A stretch of DNA of 64,000 nt. Source: Solidesulfovibrio magneticus RS-1. Lineage in GTDB: Bacteria > Desulfobacterota > Desulfovibrionia > Desulfovibrionales > Desulfovibrionaceae. Below are positions 1 through 8,355 of this stretch, in pieces. The stretch lies in assembly GCF_000010665.1 (NCBI RefSeq), contig NC_012796.1:4984001-5048000 (forward strand), read 5' to 3'. The position numbers were made by a program, and so were the translations under genes. Under the pieces are notes generated by a model. The model was not told the DNA's origin and made no database searches. It saw nothing but the letters and a program-made list of their open reading frames with translations. Position 1 is the first letter of the stretch, and the number at the start of each line of letters is the position of its first letter.

Positions 1-169
1 CCAAAACGCCCACCGCCGCCTGGGTTTCGCGGTCGATGCGGCCGCCCACGTAGACATCGACGAAGCCGATGCAAAACGTCAAAAACATCATGAGGATCTG
101 CGGCCAGGCCAGGGACCAGATGGTCCCGAAGCCGACGCCGGCGGCCAGCAGTCCGCTTTTTTTCTCCAT
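1..169 (-). CDS. MATE family efflux transporter, N-terminal fragment
   Basis: Only the first 56 or so codons lie in the window; the gene runs off the left edge. The minus-strand reading begins MEKKSGLLAAGVG and continues through WSLAWPQILMMFLTF and a hydrophobic stretch ending GFVDVYVGGRID. This is the usual start of MatE proteins: a short charged N-terminus, then helix 1 with a Trp/Pro-rich entry. MATE proteins are inner-membrane Na+ or H+ coupled multidrug antiporters. An AGGAGG-like site (ggaggttgc) sits just before the ATG. The gene is divergent from the ModE-like regulator, sharing about 140 bp. The family call is good; the substrate cannot be told. Confidence 0.8.
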   Translation of the reverse strand, partial: MEKKSGLLAAGVGFGTIWSLAWPQILMMFLTFCIGFVDVYVGGRIDRETQAAVGVL

Positions 170-307
170 GCAACCTCCGCCGTCGCGCTTAAGGCGTCTG
201 GCGATACGGGAGCCGGCCTTCGCGGTCAACTCCCCCTTGGCAACAGCGGCCGGCTAAGGATAAGACAGCTTTGACATAACGCCAGAGCGGACTCGTGAGG
301 AAAGCGG

Positions 308-694
308 ATGCACACGATCAACGCCGTGCAGCGGCTGCATTTATGGCTCGAAACCGGAGACGGCATGCTGCTCGGACTGGGCCGGATTCAACTTCTCGAA
401 CTTGTGGAGGAACTGGGGTCGCTCAACAAGGCGGCCTCGGCCATGGGCATGTCCTACCGCGCCGCCTGGGGCCGCATGAAGCAGACGGAAACCGTCATCG
501 GCGAACCGCTGGTGGAGCGTTCGGGCCCCAAAAAAGGCTTTCGCTTGACCCCCCTTGGCCATGACTTGGTGCAGCTTTTTCGCGTCTGGCACAAGGATGT
601 GGAAGCCTTTGCCGTGGCCCGGGCCAAGGAGCTTTTCCCCTGGCCAACCGAACCGTACAACGAAGAACACCCCAAAGCCCCCTCTTCTTCCTGA
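308..694 (+). CDS. ModE-type winged-helix regulator, DNA-binding domain only
   Basis: The 128-residue protein is the N-terminal LysR-like winged helix of ModE (molybdate-responsive regulator). The helix-turn-helix is visible as LNKAASAMGMSYRAAWGRMK at about residues 38-57, followed by the wing GEPLVERSGPKKGFRLTPLG. The C-terminal molybdate-binding TOBE domains of full ModE (about 260 residues) are absent; after residue 105 only a short low-complexity tail remains. Such short ModE relatives are common in sulfate reducers. It probably binds DNA as a dimer, but the effector is unknown. It ends 9 bp before the permease gene, so the two are likely co-transcribed, and it is divergent from the MATE gene. 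Confidence 0.85.
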   Translation: MHTINAVQRLHLWLETGDGMLLGLGRIQLLELVEELGSLNKAASAMGMSYRAAWGRMKQTETVIGEPLVERSGPKKGFRLTPLGHDLVQLFRVWHKDVEAFAVARAKELFPWPTEPYNEEHPKAPSSS

Positions 695-703
695 GGCCTG
701 CCG

Positions 704-1927
704 GTGCTTTTTAGCCTGCGTATCGCGCTGAAGTCCCTGGCGACCCACAAGATGCGCACGGTGCTGGCCATGCTCGGTGTCTTTCTCGGTGCGTTCGCGC
801 TCACGGGCGTGCTGCACGTGACCCTGGCCATGGAGCGCAAGGCCGTCATCGAGACGGAAAAGCTCGGGCCCAACCTGCTCATGGCCATGACCGGCAACAT
901 CCGTTTCCGCCGGGGCGACATCCGCCCCGACGCCGGCAACACCAATCTGAAGCTCCCCGACGCCGTGGCCCTGCTGCGCGGGCTGCCCTCGGCCGTGGAC
1001 GGCGTGCCGTTTCTCAGCTTCCCCATGCCCATCCGGGCCGGAGACAAGAAGGTCATGTGCCAACTCGTGGCCACCTGGCCGGCCTATCCGTCCATACGCG
1101 GCGCCACGCCCCAGTTCGGGCGTTTCTTCGACCAGGCCGAAGAGGACGAGCGGGAGCTGGTCTGCGCCCTGGGACCGGCCATTGCCCGGCGGCTTTTCGG
1201 CACGCCCGAGGCGGCAGTGGGCCAGTCGGTCTTCATCTTCCGGGCCAGGCTCACCGTCGTCGGCGTCATGGAGGAAAAAGGCTCGGACGTGTCCGGGGCC
1301 AACCAGGACGAACAGATTTTCGTGCCGCTTTCCACCTTCATGCGGCGCATGTCGAACAAGACCTACATCCACGGGGTGTACGTGCGCCTGGCCGACGGGG
1401 CGGATTTCGACGCCTCGCGGGAAGCCGCCGTCCACATCCTGCGCAAGCGCCACGACATCAAGACCGACAAGGGGCAGCCCGACGATTTCAAGGTGCTGAC
1501 CGCCAAGGACACCATGGAGGTCAAGCAACAGGCGCTGGATCTGGTGCAGACCCTGGGGTTTATCAGCTCGTCGCTGTCCTTTGGCATCGGCGGCCTGGGC
1601 ATCCTCTCCATCATGATCCTGCTCGTGCGGGCCAGGCGTCTGGAGATCGGCATCCGGCGGGCGGTGGGAGCGCGCAAAAAGGACATCGTGCGCCAGTTTC
1701 TCATCGAATCCGGCATGATGGCCTCGGCCGGCGGTGCGGCCGGGACGGTGGTGGCCCTGGGCGTGCTGGCCGTGGTCTACCGGGTGGGCGAATTTCCCCA
1801 GGTCTACCACCCGGCGCTGATTGGCGGCACGCTCATCGGCTCGGCGGCCCTGGGCATCCTGGCCGGGGCCTATCCGGCCTGGCAGGCCTCCAATGTCGAG
1901 GTGCTGGCGGTGCTGCGGGACGAATAA
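704..1927 (+). CDS. ABC transporter permease of the MacB/FtsX type
   Basis: A 407-residue membrane protein starting at a GTG preceded by GAGG. It opens with the typical MacB-PCD signature (LRIALKSLATHKMRTVLAMLGVFLGAFAL), which forms TM1, then has a periplasmic domain of about 230 residues. A C-terminal FtsX block has three more TM helices; the stretch RARRLEIGIRRAVGARKKDI marks the coupling segment that contacts the ATPase. The family drives mechanotransmission for export of lipoproteins, peptides or macrolides. No cognate ATPase or MacA-like adaptor is next to it on the right, and the ModE-like gene lies on the left, so a partner must be encoded elsewhere. Confidence 0.88.
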   Translation: MLFSLRIALKSLATHKMRTVLAMLGVFLGAFALTGVLHVTLAMERKAVIETEKLGPNLLMAMTGNIRFRRGDIRPDAGNTNLKLPDAVALLRGLPSAVDGVPFLSFPMPIRAGDKKVMCQLVATWPAYPSIRGATPQFGRFFDQAEEDERELVCALGPAIARRLFGTPEAAVGQSVFIFRARLTVVGVMEEKGSDVSGANQDEQIFVPLSTFMRRMSNKTYIHGVYVRLADGADFDASREAAVHILRKRHDIKTDKGQPDDFKVLTAKDTMEVKQQALDLVQTLGFISSSLSFGIGGLGILSIMILLVRARRLEIGIRRAVGARKKDIVRQFLIESGMMASAGGAAGTVVALGVLAVVYRVGEFPQVYHPALIGGTLIGSAALGILAGAYPAWQASNVEVLAVLRDE

Positions 1928-2016
1928 GGACTTTTCTGGGCAAATTCCCTGGACAAACTAAAGGACATGAATAATTTTATCAGTACGATTTCATTACTTT
2001 TAAGCTGGACAAAATC

Positions 2017-3171
2017 ATGCCCACGACAGCCCGGGAAATCCACAAGGTCCTGACGTTCAAGTCCGGCAATTTCGTCTTCTCCCGCCGCTTCGATCAAGAC
2101 AACATCGCTACCGAACTCAAGGTCTTCCACGCCTGCTACGACATCATCGCCTCATTGCCGACCCCGCCGCATCTGGCGGCGTTTCTCGACGCCGACCTGA
2201 TCCGCAAGTCCATCTTCAGCACGGCGGCGCTGGAAGGCAATCCCCTGGACGAAAAGGCTGTGGGCGCCTTGCTGGGAAGAGAAGGCCCGGCAACGGCCGC
2301 CAACGATTTCGAGCGGGAAATCCTCAACCTCAAGGCTACCCACGACAAGTTTATCCTCGCTGCCAATAAAGCCAAGGACGCCAAACCCCTTCTGCTCAGC
2401 GAGGATCTTATCAAGGCCGTCCACGCCGCCATCACTATCGGCGTCAACGACGCGGCCATCTCGCCGGGTCTTTATCGCAACACGCCCGTGCAGGTCGGCA
2501 ACCCGGAGCATGGCGGCACGTATGTGCCCCCAAAAATCCTGGAAGACATCAAGACGCTCATGGCGGCGTTCGTGGATTGGATAAACAGCGATGCACTGCT
2601 GCGGACCGACCCGGTCATCCGGGCGGCCCTGGCGCATTATCATCTGGCGAAAATCCATCCCTTTCGGGACGGCAACGGGCGCACGGCCCGCATGATCGAG
2701 GCCATGATTCTGGCGGCGGCCGGCTATCGGCTTATCCCGAGCACGCTGTGGAACGCCTACTATCGGGACATGCACGCCTACTACATCGCGTTTTCGAAAT
2801 CGGAAAACAACGCTGACGACAGCGTGCAGCCGTTTCTGGAGTTCTTTTTCAAATCATTGAATGCTTCCCTGGAAGAGTTCAGGGCACGAATCGTCGAGGG
2901 CGTCAAACCGCTGCTGTATCGAGACTATGTCGCGTATCTCAAGAACCAGGCCCGAGAGCTTTCCCCGCGCCAGCATCAGCTCGTCGAACTGTTGTTGGCC
3001 GCAGGCGACACGGCGTTCGACAGCCATGACCTCAGGCAGACCAACCCCTTCAAGCTGCTCTATCGGCAGGTGAGCGACAAAACGATCCGGCGCGACATCA
3101 AGAATCTGGAACGCCTCGGGCTGATCTGTAAAACGGGCAACCGCTACCGGCTCATCGACGACGCCCGTTAG
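2017..3171 (+). CDS. Fic family protein (AMPylator-type), class II with own inhibitory helix
   Basis: A 384-residue Fic protein. The core motif HPFRDGNGR at residues 214-222 has the catalytic His and the Asp/Asn/Gly/Arg set that places Mg-ATP, so the enzyme looks active; the usual reaction is transfer of AMP to a target hydroxyl. An N-terminal helix contains TAALEG (residues 69-74), matching the (S/T)xxxE(G/N) inhibitory motif, whose Glu blocks ATP in class II Fic proteins. The C-terminal 80 residues look like a winged helix (DLRQTNPFKLLYRQVSDKTIRRDIKNLERLG split over residues 330-370). It stands alone, preceded by an AT-rich leader. No antitoxin gene is adjacent, as expected for a self-inhibited enzyme. 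Confidence 0.9.
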   Translation: MPTTAREIHKVLTFKSGNFVFSRRFDQDNIATELKVFHACYDIIASLPTPPHLAAFLDADLIRKSIFSTAALEGNPLDEKAVGALLGREGPATAANDFEREILNLKATHDKFILAANKAKDAKPLLLSEDLIKAVHAAITIGVNDAAISPGLYRNTPVQVGNPEHGGTYVPPKILEDIKTLMAAFVDWINSDALLRTDPVIRAALAHYHLAKIHPFRDGNGRTARMIEAMILAAAGYRLIPSTLWNAYYRDMHAYYIAFSKSENNADDSVQPFLEFFFKSLNASLEEFRARIVEGVKPLLYRDYVAYLKNQARELSPRQHQLVELLLAAGDTAFDSHDLRQTNPFKLLYRQVSDKTIRRDIKNLERLGLICKTGNRYRLIDDAR

Positions 3172-3286
3172 TGCCGCATCCGCGAAAAGCGCTTAGGGCT
3201 TTTCCCAGGCAAAGAATTTAACACACCAATTTTCTTAAAAAATCACGCATCCCTGAGACGCGAGTCGTGACCGGTCGCCAATCGCC
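3172..3286. other. Intergenic tail with decayed AT-hairpin element
   Basis: Between the convergent Fic and glycosyltransferase genes. Around 3226-3250 the minus strand reads ATTTTTTAAGAAAA, which equals the right half of the GAGA-loop AT hairpin found 3' of three other genes in the window (15612, 31165, 59388). The left arm is not recognisable here, so this may be a degenerate copy or chance. Confidence 0.35.
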
Positions 3287-4471
3287 CTACCGCTGCGTCA
3301 CAAACCCCATTTCGCGCTCGGCGATGGCCGCCCAGTCGAAGACGGCGGCGCGGGCGCGAGCCTCGGCCACAGCACGCTCGCGGCGGGCCGGGTCCTCCAG
3401 CAGGGACAGCACCTCGGCGGCGAAGGTCGCCTCGTCCTCAAGGGCGGTCTTGATCATGCCGGTGGGGAAAATCTCTCGATAAATGGGCAGATCGTAGGCG
3501 ACAACCGGCAAGCCGCTGGCCATGGCCTCCACGGCCACCTGGCCGAAGCTCTCGTAGTGGCTGGGCATCAAAAACACGCCGGCGGCCTTGAGCAGCCGCA
3601 CCTTGTCCTCGCCCTGGCGAAAGCCGAGCAGATCGACCTGGCCGGTCAGCCCGGCTGCGGCGATCTCCTGCTTGAGCTTGCCGAACCACCAGTCGCTGCC
3701 GCCGCCGATGACGCCCAGCCGGCTGCCGGGACGCTTTTCGCTTACCCGCTTCCAGATGCGCACCAGATCGAAAAGCCCCTTTTGCGGATGCAGCCGCCCC
3801 AGAAAGATGCCGTCATAACGCGGCGTGTCGGCCGCCACGTCCACGCCGTCGAAAAAGCCGGCGTCCACGCCCATGGTCACTACATGGACCGTGGCCGGGT
3901 CCGCGCCCATGGCGATCAGCGAATCCTTGTCCAGGGAATTGAGCACGAGCAGGGTCGCGCCGGCCTTGCGGGCCAGCCAGACGCTCAGCCACTGGGCGCA
4001 GTAATAGAGCACCCCGCGCACCGACGGCAGCTTCCACTTGCCGCCAAAGACGTTCTCGTAGCCCTTAAAGGGGTTCGGGGCGATGAGAAACACGCACACG
4101 ACGAGCCTGGCCGCCGGATTTTTCCAACGGCACAAGAGGGCCGGCAGCAGATCGAACAAAAAGTCCGATGGCGCGTAGACCGCGTCCACGCCCTTGGGAT
4201 ACCGGGCCAGCGGACAGGTCAGCATCCGCCACAAATACACTGCCAGCACGTTCCACAGCCGGTCGGATTCGCTGGTGAACGGCTCCCAATGCACGTGCCA
4301 GGAGGCGCGCACGCCCTGAGACTCCAGCACGCCGATCTCCCGGCGCGGCAACAACATCTCCAGCGTCACGCCCTCCGCCAGCCACCGCTTGGCGATCTCG
4401 GCGAACCTGACCTCGCTGCCGTCCCGGTTCTTCGTGTTCACCCGCCCCATCGCCGGCACAAATATACGCAT
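3287..4471 (-). CDS. Glycosyltransferase family 4 (GT-B)
   Basis: A 394-residue GT-B enzyme. The start MRIFVPAMGRVNTKNRDGSE is chosen because AAGGA lies 7 bases before it and because the longer frame would translate a hairpin repeat. The C-terminal donor-binding domain is clear: GIFLGRLHPQKGLFDLV, then LLGFRQGEDKVRLLKAA, then FLMPSHYESFGQVAVEAMASG with the E-x7-E pair typical of retaining GT4 enzymes. The likely role is cytoplasmic addition of a sugar to a lipid-linked glycan from an NDP-sugar. It is the most distal gene of the minus-strand polysaccharide locus, separated from the other glycosyltransferase by the hairpin array, so it may have its own transcript. Confidence 0.88.
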   Translation of the reverse strand: MRIFVPAMGRVNTKNRDGSEVRFAEIAKRWLAEGVTLEMLLPRREIGVLESQGVRASWHVHWEPFTSESDRLWNVLAVYLWRMLTCPLARYPKGVDAVYAPSDFLFDLLPALLCRWKNPAARLVVCVFLIAPNPFKGYENVFGGKWKLPSVRGVLYYCAQWLSVWLARKAGATLLVLNSLDKDSLIAMGADPATVHVVTMGVDAGFFDGVDVAADTPRYDGIFLGRLHPQKGLFDLVRIWKRVSEKRPGSRLGVIGGGSDWWFGKLKQEIAAAGLTGQVDLLGFRQGEDKVRLLKAAGVFLMPSHYESFGQVAVEAMASGLPVVAYDLPIYREIFPTGMIKTALEDEATFAAEVLSLLEDPARRERAVAEARARAAVFDWAAIAEREMGFVTQR

Positions 4472-4500
4472 ATGGTTGTCCTTTTGGAGAAGATGGAGAG

Positions 4501-4575
4501 AAGAGGAATCGGGGGAAGAAACCCCTTTTTGAAAAAAGGGGTTTCCTCCCCCGAGCCCCCTCCTTCCCCAAAAAC
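4501..4575 (-). repeat. Dispersed palindromic element, copy 1 of 2
   Basis: On the minus strand it reads AAAAGTTTTTGGGGAAGGAGG, then GGCTCGGGGG, then a long hairpin. Arms 4510-4530 and 4533-4553 pair over 21 bp with one G-T pair and a 2-base loop. A nearly identical element lies at 47661-47733 in the opposite orientation. It sits in the 5' leader of the glycosyltransferase gene that starts at 4471. Confidence 0.8.
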
Positions 4576-4800
4576 TTTTCACGGGATGTGCCGACGGCCC
4601 ATTTCATCCAAGGTATCTGTTCACGCCGGGCAACCCTATCCTGTCAGCAGAAAATCTATCCTTACGGCCCCGCTTTGGGGGCCGTGGCGTGGTAGGGGCC
4701 GGAATCGGGTCCGGCGAGCCTGCCGCGCCAGCGGCGGCATCGCCGGGCGCGATTCCGGCCCCTTCTTCGGCGTCCGCCTGCCGCCCGGCCTCCCTGCCGG

Positions 4801-4856
4801 CTCCCCCGCCCGCCGCAGACGATCAGGGGGTCCGGGGGGATTATCCCCCCGGCGGG
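4801..4856 (+). repeat. Two-hairpin element, CCAGGGC-linked type, copy a
   Basis: Contains cccccgcccgccgcagac, then caggggg, tcc, and the hairpin ggggggattatcccccc (about 4834-4850), followed by ggcggg. The same order of parts occurs at about 31015-31075 and, inverted, at about 12930-12990. It is followed directly by the tandem hairpin array. Confidence 0.75.
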
Positions 4857-4964
4857 TCCAGGGCAGCGCCCTGGCAGGGTCTGGGACAGCGTCCCAGCGG
4901 GTGCAGGGCAGCGCCCTGCCGGGTCACTGGCCGCGCCCGTGCGGGTCCAGGGCAGCGCCCTGGA
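4857..4964. repeat. Tandem array of five 22-bp hairpin units
   Basis: Units begin at 4857, 4880, 4902, 4924 and 4946, a period of 22-23 bp. Each is an inverted repeat around AGCG: CCAGGGC/GCCCTGG, CTGGGAC/GTCCCAG, GCAGGGC/GCCCTGC, an imperfect CAC...GTG unit, and CCAGGGC/GCCCTGG again. Stem bases change in pairs between units, so pairing is kept. The last unit ends 5 bp from the stop codon of the minus-strand glycosyltransferase gene (4970), so the array would lie in its 3' untranslated region. Confidence 0.85.
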
Positions 4965-4969
4965 CCGGG

Positions 4970-6142
4970 TTATTCGCTTAACGTCTTTTCGTAGACGGCT
5001 TCGAGGCGCGCGGCCACGGCGGGCCAGTTGAGTTCCTCGGCGATGAGGCGTCTGGCGTTTTCGCGTTTGCGCTGCCGGCCGGCCTCGTCGGTGAGGGCGG
5101 TGACGATGGCCCGGCCGAAGGCGGCGGCGTTGCCCACGGGCGCGGTGTAGCCGCAGTCGCGGGACTCCATGATGCGTTTGATTTCGCCCACGGCGTTGGA
5201 GACGACGGGCACGCCCGAGGCGAGATAGTCGCCGAAGCGGATGGGGAAGCGGGCCTTTTCGATGGGATCGTCGTCCATGGGCAACAGCAGCGCGTCGGCG
5301 GCGGCCAGATAGCGCGGCACGTCGGTGGGCGGTTTTTCGCCGATCTTGACGATGTCCGGGGCGAAGCGTTCCTCGTAGGGCTTCATGCGGGCCTTGAAGT
5401 CGTCGGAAATGTGCATCTTGCCGAGGAACAGGAGCTTGAGGCCCGGCAGGGTGTCGCGGGCGGCGGCGTAGGCGTCGAGCAGCGCAAAAAGCGATTCGGT
5501 GTAGGTGTGGCCCATGGAGAGCAGCACCTTGTCGTCCGGGGCCAGCCCCAGGGCGGCCCGGGCCTCGTGCTTGGGCGGCATGTCCAGGCGGATGGTCGGG
5601 CAGTTGGGGATATAGTGGATTTTGTCCGCTGGCAGGCCGGCGCCGCGGAATTTGCCGATGAGGATGTCGCTGGCGGCGGTGGCCTGGTCGGCGATGCGCG
5701 GCAGGTGGTCCTCGGTGTAATTGTAGAGCAGCCTTACCGGTCCGGGATGCTGATCGATGAAGCCGCCTTTCCACATGTCGTCGTGGTCCAGCACGATCTT
5801 GACCTGGGGCTTGAGGAGGCTGGTCACCAGGGTGGGGAAGCTGATGGGATGCAGCGGAAAGGCGAAGCTGTGCAGGATGTCCATGGGCGTGCGCAGGCAT
5901 TCGTGGGTATTGAGCAGCATCCGCAGGGTATGGCCGGTGTGGTAGGTAGCCAGGTTGACGCGCGGCAGGAAGCGGATGCGCAGGCCGCCTTCCTTGCGTT
6001 CGGTGGTGCGCAGGGTGGCCTCGCGGGAGGCGCACACCAGCGTCACGTTGTGGCCGCGATCGGCCAGATGCCGCCCCAGGTGGTAGCAGCGGAAGTAGGT
6101 GCCGTAGCGCTCGGGATTGTGATTGAGGAAGAGTATGTTCAT
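4970..6142 (-). CDS. Glycosyltransferase family 4
   Basis: A 390-residue GT-B protein. The start MNILFLNHNPERYGTYFRC is chosen because its ATG overlaps the TAA stop of the upstream gene (TAATG), a translational-coupling arrangement; the longer frame lacks family similarity. The C-terminal half shows VLLSMGHTYTESLFALLDA, the loop PRYLAAADALLLPMDDDPIEKARFP and GDYLASGVPVVSNAVGEI, as in GT4 enzymes. The donor-site Glu pair is weaker than in the 3287-4471 protein. It should act at the cytoplasmic face on a lipid-linked acceptor. It is the fourth gene of the arabinofuranose-like locus; the 22-bp hairpin array begins right after its stop. Confidence 0.88.
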   Translation of the reverse strand: MNILFLNHNPERYGTYFRCYHLGRHLADRGHNVTLVCASREATLRTTERKEGGLRIRFLPRVNLATYHTGHTLRMLLNTHECLRTPMDILHSFAFPLHPISFPTLVTSLLKPQVKIVLDHDDMWKGGFIDQHPGPVRLLYNYTEDHLPRIADQATAASDILIGKFRGAGLPADKIHYIPNCPTIRLDMPPKHEARAALGLAPDDKVLLSMGHTYTESLFALLDAYAAARDTLPGLKLLFLGKMHISDDFKARMKPYEERFAPDIVKIGEKPPTDVPRYLAAADALLLPMDDDPIEKARFPIRFGDYLASGVPVVSNAVGEIKRIMESRDCGYTAPVGNAAAFGRAIVTALTDEAGRQRKRENARRLIAEELNWPAVAARLEAVYEKTLSE

Positions 6143-8355
6143 TAGAGATTCGTTTTGACGAAGAGTTTTTCGGGGAGCGCGCGCACCAGGGCCATGATGG
6201 GCCGCCAGAACCACGGGGTATAGAGGACGTCAGCCTTGCCGTTAAGGGCTTTGCGGATGTCGCCGGCCACGCGCTCGGGCGAGGCGGTGAGGCGCGCGGG
6301 GGTGGGCGCGGCGGCGGTCATGCGGGTCTTGGTCCAGCCGGGGATGACGGTGACGACGCGCACGCTCGTGCCGGCCAGGCGGTGGCGCAGGCCGGAAAGC
6401 AGCGTGGTCAGCCCGGCCTTGGCCGCGCCGTAGAGGTAGTTGCTCTTGCGGCCGCGCTCGCCGGCCGGGGAAGTCAGCCCCACGATGGTTCCGTGGCCGC
6501 GCTTGGCGAAGCGGTCGGCGGCGATTTCCAGGATGGAGACGGCGGCGGTGAAGTTGGTGTCGATGACCGTGCGGGCGGCGGCGAAATCGCGCTGGCCGGC
6601 TGCCTGGTCGCCGAGCAGCCCGAAGGCCAGGACGAGGACATCGGGCATGGGGTCCAGGGAATCGAAAAAGGCGGCGTGGCCGGCGAAATCCAGGGCGTCG
6701 AAATGGCGCACGCTGACGTCCGTGTCGCAGTCCTTGGCCAGATCCACGGCGGCGACATTGAGCCGATCCTGGTCGCGGGAGGCCAGCACCAGGGAGGCGT
6801 GGTCCTGCGCGGCCAACTGGCGGGCCAGGGCCAGGGCGATGTCGGAATTGGCGCCGAGAATGGCAACGTGGGGCGGCGCGCCGTCCGGGGTCAAAGCGCG
6901 CGGGCGTTTGGGCGGCATGAGGGTGTTTTTGAGCAGCCGCAGGCCGAAGCGGGCGTAGTTGGCGATGATTTTGGGGTTGCCGCCGGCCTGGACGAGCTTG
7001 CGGGTGATGTAGGACGGGCGCAGGTGGAAATCGAGGAGCGTTTTTTTGCGGAAGGCCTCGATTTCTTCCATGGACAGGGTGCTGGTGCCGACGGTTGGGG
7101 CGTTGAAATAGTCCTTGCCCAGGACCGAACCGGGCAAAAGCCCTTCCTCGCGGGCGATTTCGTTGAGCCGGGTGCCGTAATAGGGAATGGCAATGTGGAG
7201 TTCCAGGAAATCGTTGTCCAGCTCGAAGATGTGCTTGCGCGTGGCTTCGAGGTGTTCCCTGGTTTCCCAGGGCAGGCCGATGAGGAAGAAGCCGAAGGTG
7301 AGGAGCCCCGCTTCCTTGGCCCATTTGGTGGCCTGGATGTTGTCGTGGATTGTTGTGTTCTTGCGGATGCGCGACAGCGTCTCCGGGCTGCCCGACTCGT
7401 AGCCAAAGGCCACCAGCCAGCAACCGGCCTTTTTCATGAGGACCAGCGTGTCCTTGTCCAGGGGTTTGACCTTGGAGTTGGCCACCCAGCGGATCTTGCC
7501 GGCCAGGGGGGAAGCGAGAATGGCCTGGCACACGGCCTGGGTCCAGGCCGGATCAAAGGTGAAGGTGTCGGACTTGAAGAAGAAGTCGCGGATGCCGTGG
7601 TTGGCGTAGCAGTCGGTGAGTTCGGCCAGGATGTTTTCCGGCGAGCGCAGGCGTAGCTTTTTGCCGGAAATCTTCGGCGTCATGCAGAAGATGCAGGCTG
7701 AGGGGCAGCCGCGCGAGGTGGCGATGGTGGCCTGGGGTTCGCCGGTGTCGGGGCGCACGTAGAGGGCGTTTTTGATCAGGCTGCGGTCGGGAAACGGCAG
7801 GCTGTCGAGGTCGGTCTCCCAGGAGGCGAAGTCGGTCTTGGTCCAGACGCCGTCCTTTTTGTAGAGGATGCCGCGAATGGCCGGCACGCCGGACGGATCG
7901 TCGAAATGGGCCTTGGCGAGCTTGCCGACGATGAAGTCGGATTCCAGGCCGATCAAATAGGTGACGTCGGCCAGATCAAGCTGGGCCAGGAGCGCCTCGT
8001 CGGGATCGAAAAAGATCGCGCCCTTGAGCATGACCAAGAGATCGGGCTTTTTGGCCCTCAGCTGCCGCACCAGGGTCAGATCGTTGAAAATCGTGGAGTT
8101 GGTGATGCTGACGAAGATGCCGTCCGGGGCCTCGCGGTCGAAATCGGCCAGCAGATCGGCCGGGGCGCAGCGCTCGGTCTGGTAGTCGCGCAGGAAAACG
8201 GCGAACCCTTCCTGCTTGAGGGTGGCGGCGGCGTAGCCCAGGTCGTTGGGCGCGCGCATGGACGTGGCCGTGGACTGCTCCACGTTGCCCTGGGAACGGT
8301 CCTCGCCGCGTTGGTAAAACCGCCCCGGCGGATAGAACAGCATGATTTTCTTCAT
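6142..8355 (-). CDS. Radical SAM (B12-binding type) fused to DprE2-like SDR reductase
   Basis: A 737-residue fusion. Residues 1-160 look like the Rossmann-type B12-binding domain of BchE-class radical SAM enzymes, though no DxHxxG is seen. Residues 200-470 are a radical SAM barrel with the cluster motif C217-x3-C221-x2-C224 and an FGYESGSPETL segment. From about residue 496 a complete SDR follows: nucleotide motif ILGANSDIALALARQLA, then SPAGERGRKSNYLYGAAKAGL with catalytic Y642 and K646. The last segment closely matches DprE2, the keto-reductase of decaprenyl-phosphoryl-arabinose synthesis. The start MKKIMLFYPPG is used because its ATG overlaps the upstream TGA. Each half is complete. Their joint role in epimerising a polyprenyl-linked pentose is inference. 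Confidence 0.85.
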   Translation of the reverse strand: MKKIMLFYPPGRFYQRGEDRSQGNVEQSTATSMRAPNDLGYAAATLKQEGFAVFLRDYQTERCAPADLLADFDREAPDGIFVSITNSTIFNDLTLVRQLRAKKPDLLVMLKGAIFFDPDEALLAQLDLADVTYLIGLESDFIVGKLAKAHFDDPSGVPAIRGILYKKDGVWTKTDFASWETDLDSLPFPDRSLIKNALYVRPDTGEPQATIATSRGCPSACIFCMTPKISGKKLRLRSPENILAELTDCYANHGIRDFFFKSDTFTFDPAWTQAVCQAILASPLAGKIRWVANSKVKPLDKDTLVLMKKAGCWLVAFGYESGSPETLSRIRKNTTIHDNIQATKWAKEAGLLTFGFFLIGLPWETREHLEATRKHIFELDNDFLELHIAIPYYGTRLNEIAREEGLLPGSVLGKDYFNAPTVGTSTLSMEEIEAFRKKTLLDFHLRPSYITRKLVQAGGNPKIIANYARFGLRLLKNTLMPPKRPRALTPDGAPPHVAILGANSDIALALARQLAAQDHASLVLASRDQDRLNVAAVDLAKDCDTDVSVRHFDALDFAGHAAFFDSLDPMPDVLVLAFGLLGDQAAGQRDFAAARTVIDTNFTAAVSILEIAADRFAKRGHGTIVGLTSPAGERGRKSNYLYGAAKAGLTTLLSGLRHRLAGTSVRVVTVIPGWTKTRMTAAAPTPARLTASPERVAGDIRKALNGKADVLYTPWFWRPIMALVRALPEKLFVKTNL

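Noticed and set aside
341..1810. 489-codon open frame on the minus strand over the ModE-like and permease genes
   Set aside because: It has low-complexity His/Gln/Arg/Gly-rich composition typical of antisense frames in GC-rich DNA, and it overlaps two clear family members.
4472..4582. Longer start of the 3287-4471 glycosyltransferase
   Set aside because: It would translate the 75-bp palindromic element; the start at 4471 has a ribosome site and begins like other GT4 proteins.
4857..4964. CRISPR array reading of the 22-bp periodic units
   Set aside because: The units are contiguous hairpins without unique spacers, and there is no cas gene nearby.
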